From Monoraphidium neglectum (lineage: Eukaryota > Chlorophyta > Chlorophyceae > Sphaeropleales > Selenastraceae), in contig NW_014012862.1 in assembly GCF_000611645.1 (NCBI RefSeq), positions 1-19,309 of the forward strand: 19,309 nt of DNA. The letters are read 5' to 3'. Below are positions 1-8,761 of this stretch, one piece after another. Position numbers and translations under genes: made by a program. Below the pieces are notes generated by a model. It saw only the letters and a program-made list of their open reading frames with translations. It had not been told where the DNA came from and did no database searches. How positions within the stretch are numbered: position 1 is the stretch's first letter; every line of letters starts with the position of its first letter.

Positions 1-3000
1 ACGCGCGGCCGTGGCCGAGGCCGTTGGCGGCGGCCGCGGCCGCGGCGGCCGCCATGATGCGGCTGTCCACGTCCATCGACTCCAGCCGCAGGTTGCTGGC
101 GACGGAGCTGACGCTGCCAGCTTCAGCGGACGAAGCCTGGAACACGGCGTCGGCGCTCGCGTTGCAGACGAGCTGCGACGGCTCCAGAGGGGAGCCGAGG
201 AACACAGCGCCGCCGCCGCCGCGCAGGGCTGTGTTGTTCGAGAAGGTCATGCGCCCCATGGAGAGGGTGCAGAGCTTCAGGTCGCTGCAGAGGCTCAAGG
301 CAAGCGCACCTGAGGGTGTGAAGACGGGGAATGAGGGGGTGGAAGGTTAGGTAAGAGAGTTGGGCAGCGAGAGCAGCGGGCGCTGGCCCACCCACTGCAC
401 CCTGCATGCTCAGCGCCGCTGCGCTCTTCTGACACTGCCGGCCTTGGGTGGGCCCGCCCAGACTCAGTACGTCCTGTTGGGCCGCCGACAAGCGCTACGC
501 ACCCTCTGGGGCAAGGGCGGCTCCAGCCCTGACTGACACCACAAAACAAGCCAGCAGCCCGCGGCCCACCTCCGTTCTCGGCCACATTGTTGGAGATGAC
601 CGAGGAGTTGAGGAGCACCGGGCAGTCCGCGTCGATGCACAGCCCGCCGCCCGTCCCCCCCACGCTGCAGTCCACCACCGGCCCCGCCGTCTGCCCCGTC
701 GCCGCGTTGCCGCGCACGGTGCAGTTGCGCACGGCGACGCTGCTGTGGCCCTCGACCAGCGCCGCGCCGCCGCCGGACAGCGCGGCGTTGCTCTCAATGG
801 CGGTGTCCTCGAGCAGCACGTCCCCGCAGTCATCGGCCGCGAGCGCGCCGCCGACGCCGCCAGCGCGGTTGCCGGTCAGCCGCGCGCCGCGCACGCGCAC
901 GCTCTTGGCGCCCTCCGCCAGGACGGCGCCGCCGCCGCCGCGTGCGCGGTTCGCGGCCATCTCGCCGCCCTGGATCAGCAGCGCCATCGGCCCCGCGGCG
1001 CGCACCGCGCCGCCGCCCAGCTGCGCCGCCGTGTTGTTCTTGAACAGGCAGGCGGTGAGCTCCAGGTCCGTCCCGATGCTGAGGGTGACCACCGCCAGCG
1101 CGCCGCCGGCCGCCGCCGTGTTGTTGTGGAACGCGCCCGCCTCGACCCGGCTGCGCGGCTGCGCGTTGGCGAGCTTGACGGCGCCGCCCTCACCGCCGGC
1201 GGTGTTGTTGACAAAGTGCGCGTTGGTGGCTGCGAGCCGTGCGTTGTCCGCGTACGCGCCGCCGCCGTGCGCCTCGGCCCTGTTGTGCGCCACGTCCGCC
1301 GAGGTGATCTCGAGCGCCCCGCCGCGGGAGAAGACGCCGCCGCCGAGGCCCGCCAGGGTGGGCTGGCCGCCGAAGGTGTAGGTCCGCCCCGTGTTGAGCA
1401 GCCACCGCGCGTCGTTGCCGGCCACGCTGCCCTGCGTCATCGCAAACGTCGAGTTGTCCGACGCCGCGCCGCCGCCGACGGCCGCGCGGTTGCCGGCGAC
1501 GTCCGTCGAGTTGAGCAGCGCGCGGCTGCCGCCGAGCAGCGCGACGCCGCCGCCGACGCTCGCCTCGTTGGCGCGCACGCTGGAGCGGCGCAGCGCGAGG
1601 ACGCTCGCGATCGCGGCGATCGCGCCGCCCTGCGCCGCCTTGTTTGCCTCAAAGGAGCTGCTGTCCACAAACGCCTCCTTCACGTTGTCGAGCTGCAGCC
1701 CGCCGCCCGGCCCGTCGAGCGCGCTGTTCTCGGCGATGCGGCAGCCGCGCATGCGCAGCTTGGCGGCGCGCAGCAGCACGCCGCCGCCGCCCTCGCTGCT
1801 GCCGGCGAAGCCGCCCGTGATGTTGGTGAACATGAGCGTGAGGTTGCCACTGGTGGCAAACACGCTGCCGGCGCCGCCCTTGGAGCTCTCGTTGAAAAAG
1901 TTGCCCTCCTCCACGGTGCAGTCGCTCGCCTGGCAGTACAGGCTGCCCGCGTGCAGCCGCGCCAGGTTGTCGTGCATCACTGTCGTCGTGAGCACCGCCT
2001 CTGAATTCAGCACGTGCACGCCGGCGCCCGAGCTGAACGCGCTGTTGTTGGCGATGAGGGTGTCCAGCACAGACAGCGTGCTGTTGACCAAATACACGCC
2101 GCCGCCCCAGGGCGCCAGGTTCTGCTGCAGGTCGCAGTTGAGAACCGACCAGGTGCTGAACTGGCTGTAGATCGCGCCGCCCGCGGCGTCGGTGCCGGTG
2201 GCCTGGTTGCCGTAGAGCTTGCAGCCCTCAATCACGATGGTGCTGTTGGCCATGGAGATCGCGCCGCCGAGCGCGTTTGCCGCGTTGATGTCGAAGCTGC
2301 TGGCCGTCACGTTCGCGGCCATGTTCCAGCCAAAGATCGCGCCGCCGTTTTGGGGGCAGGTGTTGTTGAAGAAGTTGCTGGCGCGGATCTGCCAGTCGCA
2401 GAAGCCGGCGCAGTAGAGCGCGCCGCCGTCGCGGCCGGCCCAATTGAGGGCGAAGCGCGACTGCTCCACCGTGACGTTGATGTAGCGGCCGTACAGCACG
2501 CCCGCCGCCATCTCTGCCTCGTTGCGCGTGAAATTGGATCGCCAGATGTTAACTGTGTTGCCGTCCTTGATGGTCGCGACGCCGCCGAGCAGCTTGGCCC
2601 AGTTGTAGTCAAACAGACTGTTGCTGAGCAGGACAGAGCTGCCCGAGCCGTTGACGTACAGCACACCACCCGCTGCAGTCGCGGTGTTGTTGTGGGCTGT
2701 GACGCCCTCGAAAATCAGGCGGCCGGCGTCGGACAGGTGCAGGCCGCCGCCGTTGCGGGCGCGGTTGCTGTCCATCACCACCGCGGTCAGGTTGACCGCG
2801 CCCGCGCCGGCGGCTGCGATGGCGCCGCCCTGGTTCAGCGCGCCGTTGTTCCACATCTGCACATCCTGCGCGACCAGCGCAGACTGCAGCACACCAATGC
2901 CGCCGCCGTTGTCGGCCGCATTGCCGCTGATGTTTGACGACATCACGCGCACACCAATCGACGGCGCGCCCCAGCAGCCGCCGGCTGGCAGCGTCGCGCC

Positions 3001-4302
3001 ACGCACCATCAGGCCGCCACCCAGGCCGTCTGCGATGTTGTCAAATAGATGGCTGCCGCTGACAAGCAGGCGGCCGCCGTTGACCGCCACCGCGCCGCCT
3101 GCGGCTGCGCCGTTGCGTTGCATGTCGCAGGTGTCCACCCAGACCGCCGTGCCCGCCGCGTACACACCGCCGCCGGCGTCTCGCGCGGAATTCTCTATCA
3201 AAGCACAGCGGCGCAGAACAAGCGCCCCGCGCGTTGCATAGATGCCGGCGCCGGTCATGCCTTCGTTGGCAACCAGATCAAGATCTGAGAGCACCACCGC
3301 GCGCGCAGCCACTGGAGAGGCGACACTGACTGCGCTAGTGGTGCAGCCGGTGATGTTGAAGCCTTGCAGCACGACCCCCGACGCCCTGGTTGTGACGTGG
3401 ACAGGGTGCATAGGCACGCAGGAGTTAAGAAGCTAGCAGAAACAATTAGAGGAGGCACAGCGCGGGTATCCTGCTGCACGTGGTCTCGGCACTGAGCTTC
3501 ATGAACAGCATGCACTAATTGCTGTCATGCATGGCCAGCCAACTCCCAACAGGTGCGCGCCCGGCGCAGCATGGAAGCTTGCAATCCGAACTGCAATGCT
3601 GCCGCTCAGCTTGCTCAACTCACTTGATAGCCACAGCCGTCTTCGCCGCGCCACACTTCACCCTGATACTGGGCCCAGCAAAGGTTGCACCCGTGGGGTC
3701 GTAGCTTGTGGCCGTTGTGATGACAATGTCTGGCTTGGACACTACTAGAGTCCTGGCGGCGGACAGCGGCTGCTTCAAGGCCCGCACCACCAGCACAGTG
3801 GGCCCAACCGCCTGGTCCACGTACTGCTGCAAGTCGCCCCAGCTGGCCACCTGGACGCTGCGGGTCGCGTACGCTGGCACACCACCGCCCGCCTGCCAGG
3901 GCCCCAACATGCAGGCGTCCTGCACGGTGCAAGTGGGTGCATGAGGATGTCAAGGGCACATGCGGCGCCGGTAATGCATTGGCAAATCGGGTGAGCATCA
4001 AGTGGGCCTTCATACATATCGTGTGGTCGCTGATTCGACGAGCGTCACCCGCACGCGAAGCTGCCCATTCCCTTACTAGGCCCCGCGTGCAAACAAAGCG
4101 CCTGCAACACCAACAGCACGCGGGACACACTCCGCAGCATCAAGTGCCTTCAGTAAACTACTCAAAAAATCACCTGTGCTGCAGAGAAGGGCAGCACCGC
4201 CAGCAGCAGGGCGACGAGCAGCAGCGGCGCGCTCTTGAGGACCAGCTCCGCCACCTCCTGGCCCAGGTGCCGCCGCTCTGCCGAGCTCGCGCCCGGCCCC
4301 AT
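1..4302 (-). CDS. Secreted right-handed beta-helix protein with Pmp-like repeats (3' end outside window)
   Basis: Four exons reconstructed on the minus strand: 4302-4174, 3919-3624, 3385-570 and 309-1. All junctions are GT-AG and their phases match (0, 2, 1), giving 1183 codons before the left edge. Exon 1 encodes about 43 residues: a polar start, then a leucine-rich hydrophobic stretch ending FSAAQ, which is a likely signal peptide or signal anchor. Exons 3 and 4 hold about 34 degenerate repeats of the form F/I/V-x-x-N-x-A-x-x-GGG-V/A/I, for example FHNNTAAAGGAL. This is the pattern of parallel beta-helix and polymorphic membrane protein (Pmp) repeats. Intron 3 splits one repeat and splicing restores its ENGGAL core, which supports the model. 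Asn-x-Ser/Thr sequons are frequent, fitting passage through the secretory pathway. A run of nine alanines (bases 26-52) lies near the edge. A cell-surface or extracellular role is inferred. The ligand or enzymatic activity is unknown and no catalytic motif was seen. Confidence 0.85.
570..3385 (-). repeat. Array of beta-helix (Pmp-like) coding repeats
   Basis: The large third exon of the beta-helix gene is almost entirely tandem degenerate repeats of roughly 20-30 residues. Each has an Asn-containing turn (xxN) followed by a glycine pair or triplet and a small hydrophobic residue. On the plus strand this appears as recurrent cgccgccg blocks. The units are diverged at the DNA level, so this is a protein repeat and not a recent satellite. 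Examples in order from the N-terminal side are IENSARDAGGGVY, MWNNGALNQGGAI, FFNNTCPQNGGAI and MAANRARGGGGAV. Confidence 0.85.
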
Positions 4303-5045
4303 GGCAGCCCCTCTGCTGCCACCACTCCTCAAAAGGCTAGCTTTTGGTCCCCTCGGAGTGCCCGCCCTGCAACAGGGGTAGCGCGTAGGTCATGAGCACC
4401 CATCATTGGGACGCGCCGGGTCACACGCAGTTCCGGCGAGCAGCTGGTGCGCCGCCAGCAGCGGCTGCCCCAGCCAGTGCCCGCAGCATAGTCCTAGTCC
4501 TCGACGTAACAATGATCAACCACAGCATGGTGCCGCGACTGCCTGCACAGCGCGCGTCTGCTGCAGCATCGGCACCCGTGCTGCCACCGAACGCTGAGTC
4601 CGGGAGGCGCGCGGCCAACTTTCATTATCCACCTCCCACCATCTAGGAGGGCGCCCTCCTGGGCTGCTGATGATGGGCTTGCTGTTTCTGCACTTGGACA
4701 ACTTGTCGAGATGGCAAACGGTGATTTGAGCTAGAAGTCTTGTAAAGCGAGCGCCGAACAAACCATTTGAGACGGGTGGCTCACGACACCGTGGCAAACA
4801 CCGTCCCCAGGACGCTTGCTCATGCTGGTGCCCCGCGTGTGGACTCGACGTGCTGCTGGCCCGCAACGCGATACTGGCCCTCAAGTATGCTTGAAACCAC
4901 CATATGCTCCTGTCCTGGCTGCACGCCCAGCCGCGCCGACACGGTGCACTCGCCGCTGGCGCCACGGGGTGGGGGCGCCTGCCGCAGCCCATTCAGCCCC
5001 CGCATGTGTCAACCCCTTCCTTTGTACGCCCGAAATCTTGGTAAC
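4303..5045. other. Intergenic region between the two minus-strand genes
   Basis: No credible gene is seen. Short ORFs on both strands lack recognisable domains. The stretch should hold the promoter and 5' UTR of the beta-helix gene (start at 4302) and the end of the transcript from the small basic-protein gene. No clear TATA box was identified. Confidence 0.5.
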
Positions 5046-5050
5046 TTACA
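5046..5050 (-). promoter_or_regulatory. Candidate TGTAA polyadenylation signal of the small basic-protein gene
   Basis: The plus strand reads TTACA, so the minus strand reads TGTAA about 190 bases after the stop at 5239. TGTAA is the common polyadenylation signal in chlorophyte algae. Assignment is by motif and position only. Confidence 0.45.
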
Positions 5051-5238
5051 AATTATGAGCAAAATGGGCACTTCATGTGGCTTGCCAGTGCCCATGCAAG
5101 CGGTGGTCAAACATGTTACGAGTCAACACCGTTCAAACCAGTTGCATCAAGCAACGCAATCGTGTTTGATGACAAGGCACATGTGCGTGCCATCCTTCCG
5201 ATTTCCTCATGAGCGACAAAGGCGCTGGAGCACCTCCT

Positions 5239-5900
5239 CTACTCGGCCATGGTATCGCCGCCCCCACCCCCGCCAGCAGCCGGCTGCTCACCACTGCCCC
5301 CTGCCTTGCTGGCCTCGCTGCTGCGCCCCTTGTTGGAGATGCCCAGCTGCTCCTTGACAAGAGAGCGCATCTCCTTGTTGAGCGACCGGCGTGCGTCCTT
5401 GTTTGCTGCGAGCTTCGTGAGCTTCTGCCTGGGGGGGGGGGGGAAGGTGTGGCACGCACTAGATGATGTGATGGCGAGGGTGGGGTAGCCACTGACCACT
5501 CTCTCGGATGGCGGACGCTTGTCAGCAGGACGTCAGCAGGGCTGCGGTTACAACAAATCATATGCTGGCCGACCATGTTTTGGACCGTGGGACTGATGCT
5601 GGTGTCTGCCTGCGCTGCGCTCTGCAGTGGCTGAAGACAACCCACGCCCGCGGTCGTTCTGCGCCCCATGCACCTGTGCGACTTCAAGCCGGCCACCTTG
5701 ACCTTCAGCTGCTGCTTGAGTGCCATGCGATTGCGCTGCTTGTCCTTTGCTGTCGGCTGCACGGCCTGAGCCGCCTCCACATGCTGCTCAGTTGCGACGT
5801 CCTTCATGGCCGCGTCACCACCCTTGCTTTTCTTTGCCTTGCCGCCCTTCTTCTTGCTCTTCTTCTTCTGTCCAGCCTTTCCTCCAAACCCTACCTTCAT
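5239..5900 (-). CDS. Small lysine-rich basic protein, function unknown
   Basis: Two exons, 5900-5674 and 5428-5239, joined by a GTGCAT donor and an AG acceptor in phase 2, give a 138-residue protein. The N-terminal 30 residues are strongly basic (MKVGFGGKAGQKKKSKKKGG, then KAKKSK), like a nuclear or nucleolar targeting stretch. The centre, about residues 57-105, is a charged helical segment spanning the splice junction (LKQQLKVKVAGLKSHR, then QKLTKLAANKDARRSLNKEM). The C-terminus is glycine-rich and ends GGDTMAE. No catalytic domain was recognised. A ribosome-biogenesis or nucleolar role is a guess from composition alone. The acceptor lies directly behind a 13-base homopolymer. The gene is divergent from the rhomboid gene, with about 0.9 kb between the starts. 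Confidence 0.7.
5431..5443. repeat. Homopolymer G13 tract (poly-C splice tract on minus strand)
   Basis: Thirteen consecutive G on the plus strand. On the minus strand it is an uninterrupted C run that ends one base before the AG acceptor (5430-5429) of the small basic-protein gene, so it serves as that intron's polypyrimidine tract. Such runs are prone to replication slippage and sequencing length error. Because it is intronic, a length error would not shift the reading frame. Confidence 0.9.
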
Positions 5901-5924
5901 CGTGAATACAACGGCGGCCGACTG

Positions 5925-5983
5925 GCGCAGGAGCGGCAGGAGCGGCAGCAGCAGCGGCGGGCGGCGGCAGTGGCGGCGGCGAG
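5925..5983. repeat. Low-complexity GGC/CAG-rich segment
   Basis: Reiterated GGCAGGAGC and GGCAGCAGC units grade into GGCGG units. It lies just upstream of the small basic-protein start, so it is probably in that gene's 5' UTR or proximal promoter. No function is assigned. Confidence 0.6.
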
Positions 5984-6222
5984 CACTGGTGGAGGCCCCT
6001 GGTGATCGTCACGCAGCAGGGGCGCGTAATTATTTGGTTGGTGCTATTGCAACTTGAACGCGCTCGCAACAGGGGCTACGCGTGTGGTGATGCCTGCGGC
6101 CAGTTGACCCAAAGAAGAGGGCTGCGAGTGCGGAGGAGATACCGGTTATTATTACCATACGAGTGTGCAATCAATCATGTAACATATCGTACGCGCCATC
6201 GACTACGGTAGCATTTTCACCA

Positions 6223-6239
6223 AAGATCAGACTGATCTT
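6223..6239. promoter_or_regulatory. Perfect 17-base palindrome in a divergent promoter region
   Basis: Arms AAGATCAG and CTGATCTT are exact reverse complements around a single central A. The site sits between two divergent genes, about 320 bases upstream of one start and 580 bases upstream of the other. It could be a binding site for a dimeric regulator, but the sequence alone does not show function. Confidence 0.3.
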
Positions 6240-6817
6240 GCCAACATTCTTCTTGCAGCACAGCTCATAATTTCACCGCCAGCTCCAATGAGGCTCACAG
6301 CAAGCATGCGCACCCGCCGCGCCTAGGCACGGGCTGCTGTGCGGCTGCTCTCAACACTGCGACCTGCACGGACGCCGGGGCGTGTCGCCGCTCGCAGTTA
6401 GGAATCTTGGCCGGCCAGCAATCCAGCAGAGCACCACGCACGTTCCAGTACCATGAAGCGCAGCCTGAGCAACATTGCTGGCACACTGCTGTTACGCAAT
6501 AGAGGGGGCCAGGTGAGCAGGCCTCAGCAGGACCAGGCCGCAGGCAGCACGCCGCGGCGCACCACGTCGCTTTGAGCGCTTGCAACATCGCGTGTCCTGC
6601 AGATTTTGAATCAATCTTGATCCATTCTGAGGTTTGCAGTCATTATCAACCTCATATACACCTGTACCTGCTTCCTGCAGAGCGCTTGGAGTTCAGTAGC
6701 CAAGGCTGCGAGTCTGCCAGAAGAGGCAACGTCCGATGTCGGGTGCGTCCCAGGAGCGCGCAGCAAAGAGACACGTGAGGGCCTAGCTGCGTTGGTGGGC
6801 TGTGAGTTGTTTGCACC

Positions 6818-8467
6818 ATGTCCTCGGGGCAGCTTGAGATGCTAGCGCTTCTGGCTTGCAGAAATCTGCTCCCTCATGGAGCAACCACCGGCCAAAATCT
6901 TGCTCTCCCCGTGTGCAGGATCTCCCGCGGAGGCGCCCACGTCCACGCCCGTTCTTGGATGGCACCCCCCAGTGCTGAGGTGCTCGCTGCTGCCGGCTGC
7001 GGCGGCTTGGCCCTGAGGTACAGCCTGCTGTCCTTGGTACAGGCACGACTTGCCAAAAGAGGCGACTACAGTACAGGCTGGGGTGCCAGTGCCGGCAGCC
7101 CCAGCAACTGCGCCAGAAACAGCACCGCCGCGTCAGGCCCCGGCTGCGCGCACCCGTCGCCGCCGCCAAGCGCCATCAGCCCTCTTGGCCTCGGCCTGGG
7201 TGCCGCCGCTGCAGCCGCAGCCGCAGCCACTGCGCCCGCGGGCATGGCGCTCGCTAGCTTGACCCCAAACTGGCAGCGGATGGACCGCAACTGGCGCAGC
7301 AATAGGTGGGGCTTCTTTAGCCCGGACAGGCGGGTGTCAGAGCTCATCATGGCGCTGAATGGCGGGATGTACCTGCTGCAGCAGGCGTATCCAGGGCTGG
7401 TCCTCAAGCTCGCGAGAGTAGGTCCCAGGGTGCCTCGTGCCCAGCCCAGCCGCCCTGCTGCCTGGTGCCGCTGCCTGCTGCCAGCTGCCTGTGGGGACTG
7501 TAGACCCTGCCCTCCATGGGGCTCTGTGTTGATGGCAGCCTGCGTGCTGGCCTGTGCCTGGTTAACCCCGGCCCGTGCATGCTCACGAGGGCGGCGGCCT
7601 GCCCGCCCGCCCACATTTCAAGCTTGTTGAGAAGACACCAGCCCGACAGAGTCTCACCTCCTGCCAACCTTTGGCCACACTCGCTCACAGGTGAACCACC
7701 TGGTCAGCCAGGGCGAGGTGTGGCGGCTGCTGACGCCCGCCCTGGTGCACGCCAACCTCTTCCACCTGGCCATCAACACGCTGTCCCTGTACATGATCGG
7801 GCCCTCGGTCGAGGCAATCCTGGGGCGCACGCGCTTCGCCGCCGTGTACGCCGCGTCCGCTGTGACGGGCAACGCGCTTTCGTGGTGGATGGGCTCGACC
7901 GGGTTCAGCATGGCGGTGGGCGCGAGCTCGTCAATTTCGGGGCTTTTTGGCGCCTATGGTGAGAGGCAGACCACGTACGCATATGTTGTCTCTTGCGAGC
8001 TGCTCATAGAGCTGCTTGCAGCATTGCATGGCAAAGCCGGGTCATCACCACATTGCTCAACACCATCCTCTTTGTTCCCAAGCCCCCATGCATTCGCCGC
8101 CCTTGTGCTCTGCGCAGTCGCGTTCCGCTGGCTGAACCGTCACACCTTTCACCTGAGCGGCAGTGACTTGAGCTGGTTTGCGCAAGTGGTTGGCATCAAC
8201 GCCCTCATCCAGATTGGCTCGCACAGTGTCGATGGCTGGTGGGTCCATGTGCATTGTGGGTTGTGCAGGTATCGGAGCTGGCAGCATTCGTGCTGGGTGC
8301 ATGCAAAGGAAAAAGACGGGAATTCCATGCAGTGATCGAGTTCCTGTGCGTGATGTCCCGCTTGAAGCCGCTTGCCCCCACCACACACGCTCAGGTCGCA
8401 CCTTGGCGGCGCACTGGGCGGAGCAGCGATTGTCGCGCTGATGGGCCCGCGGCCAGGAAAATGGTGA
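6818..8467 (+). CDS. Rhomboid-family intramembrane serine protease, probably plastidic
   Basis: Exons 6818-7417, 7691-7958, 8118-8238 and 8395-8467 join in consistent phases (0, 1, 2) and encode 353 residues. The first transmembrane segment is about residues 174-198. The L1 loop and second helix follow, with the conserved WR at 211-212 and an HxxxN motif (H225, N229). The catalytic serine lies in VGASS at S279, and the catalytic histidine in WSHLGG at H332. Rhomboids cut transmembrane substrates within the bilayer using this Ser-His dyad. The overall pattern resembles the plant chloroplast rhomboids (RBL8-RBL11 type). The first 170 residues are alanine-, serine- and proline-rich with an alanine run, and could be a transit peptide, but this part is uncertain. 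The chosen ATG has a good context (caccATGt), yet a different 5' exon is possible. Two small departures from the usual GASG and GH motifs are noted in the findings. Confidence 0.88.
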
Positions 8468-8761
8468 CAGCCTGTACGTGTATCTGCGCATTCGGTGTGT
8501 GTGGATCTGGCGGCGGCTACTTTGTGATGTGCATGTTGATCTCGGCCTGATCCTGGCTGGCGTTAGTCTGAGCTGTACATGCATGCGTAACAACTAGCAA
8601 GGCACTGTGATTACTGGGCACTGGGATGGCGGCCGGCCACTGCCTGTGCCACGCAGGCCGGCGCGGCTGTATCATATATACACACATAAGCCTCTTGCAG
8701 CGACCGTCATCTGATCAGCTGTATAATATGTCAAATATGCACGGGCATCTACACACGAACC

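Larger units (their letters stand above)
5901..6817. other. Divergent intergenic region between small basic-protein and rhomboid genes
   Basis: No coding region is supported. The stretch separates two head-to-head genes and should contain both promoters. It holds a GGCAGGAGC/GGC-rich low-complexity segment at about 5925-5983, an AT-richer patch near 6145-6160, and a perfect 17-base palindrome at 6223-6239. The rhomboid transcript may begin inside its right end. Confidence 0.5.

Noticed and set aside
448..2004. Plus-strand ORF of 518 codons
   Set aside because: It is the antisense shadow of the beta-helix repeat exon. Its Arg/Ala/Val-rich product has no domain, and the minus strand has clear repeat structure and splice sites.
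570..3385. Direct-repeat array resembling a CRISPR or satellite
   Set aside because: Repeats are conserved at the protein level only, have variable spacing, and lie in one continuous coding frame.
3386..3417. Start of the beta-helix protein at a GTG or ATG near 3411-3417
   Set aside because: The phase-compatible acceptor at 3387-3386 joins to an upstream exon that continues the same fold and leads back to a signal-peptide exon. The residues from 3417 to 3386 are intronic.
6295..6588. Minus-strand cysteine-rich ORF of 97 codons
   Set aside because: No start context, domain or splice partner was found. The cysteines come from GC-rich TGC words and the ORF lies in a divergent promoter region.
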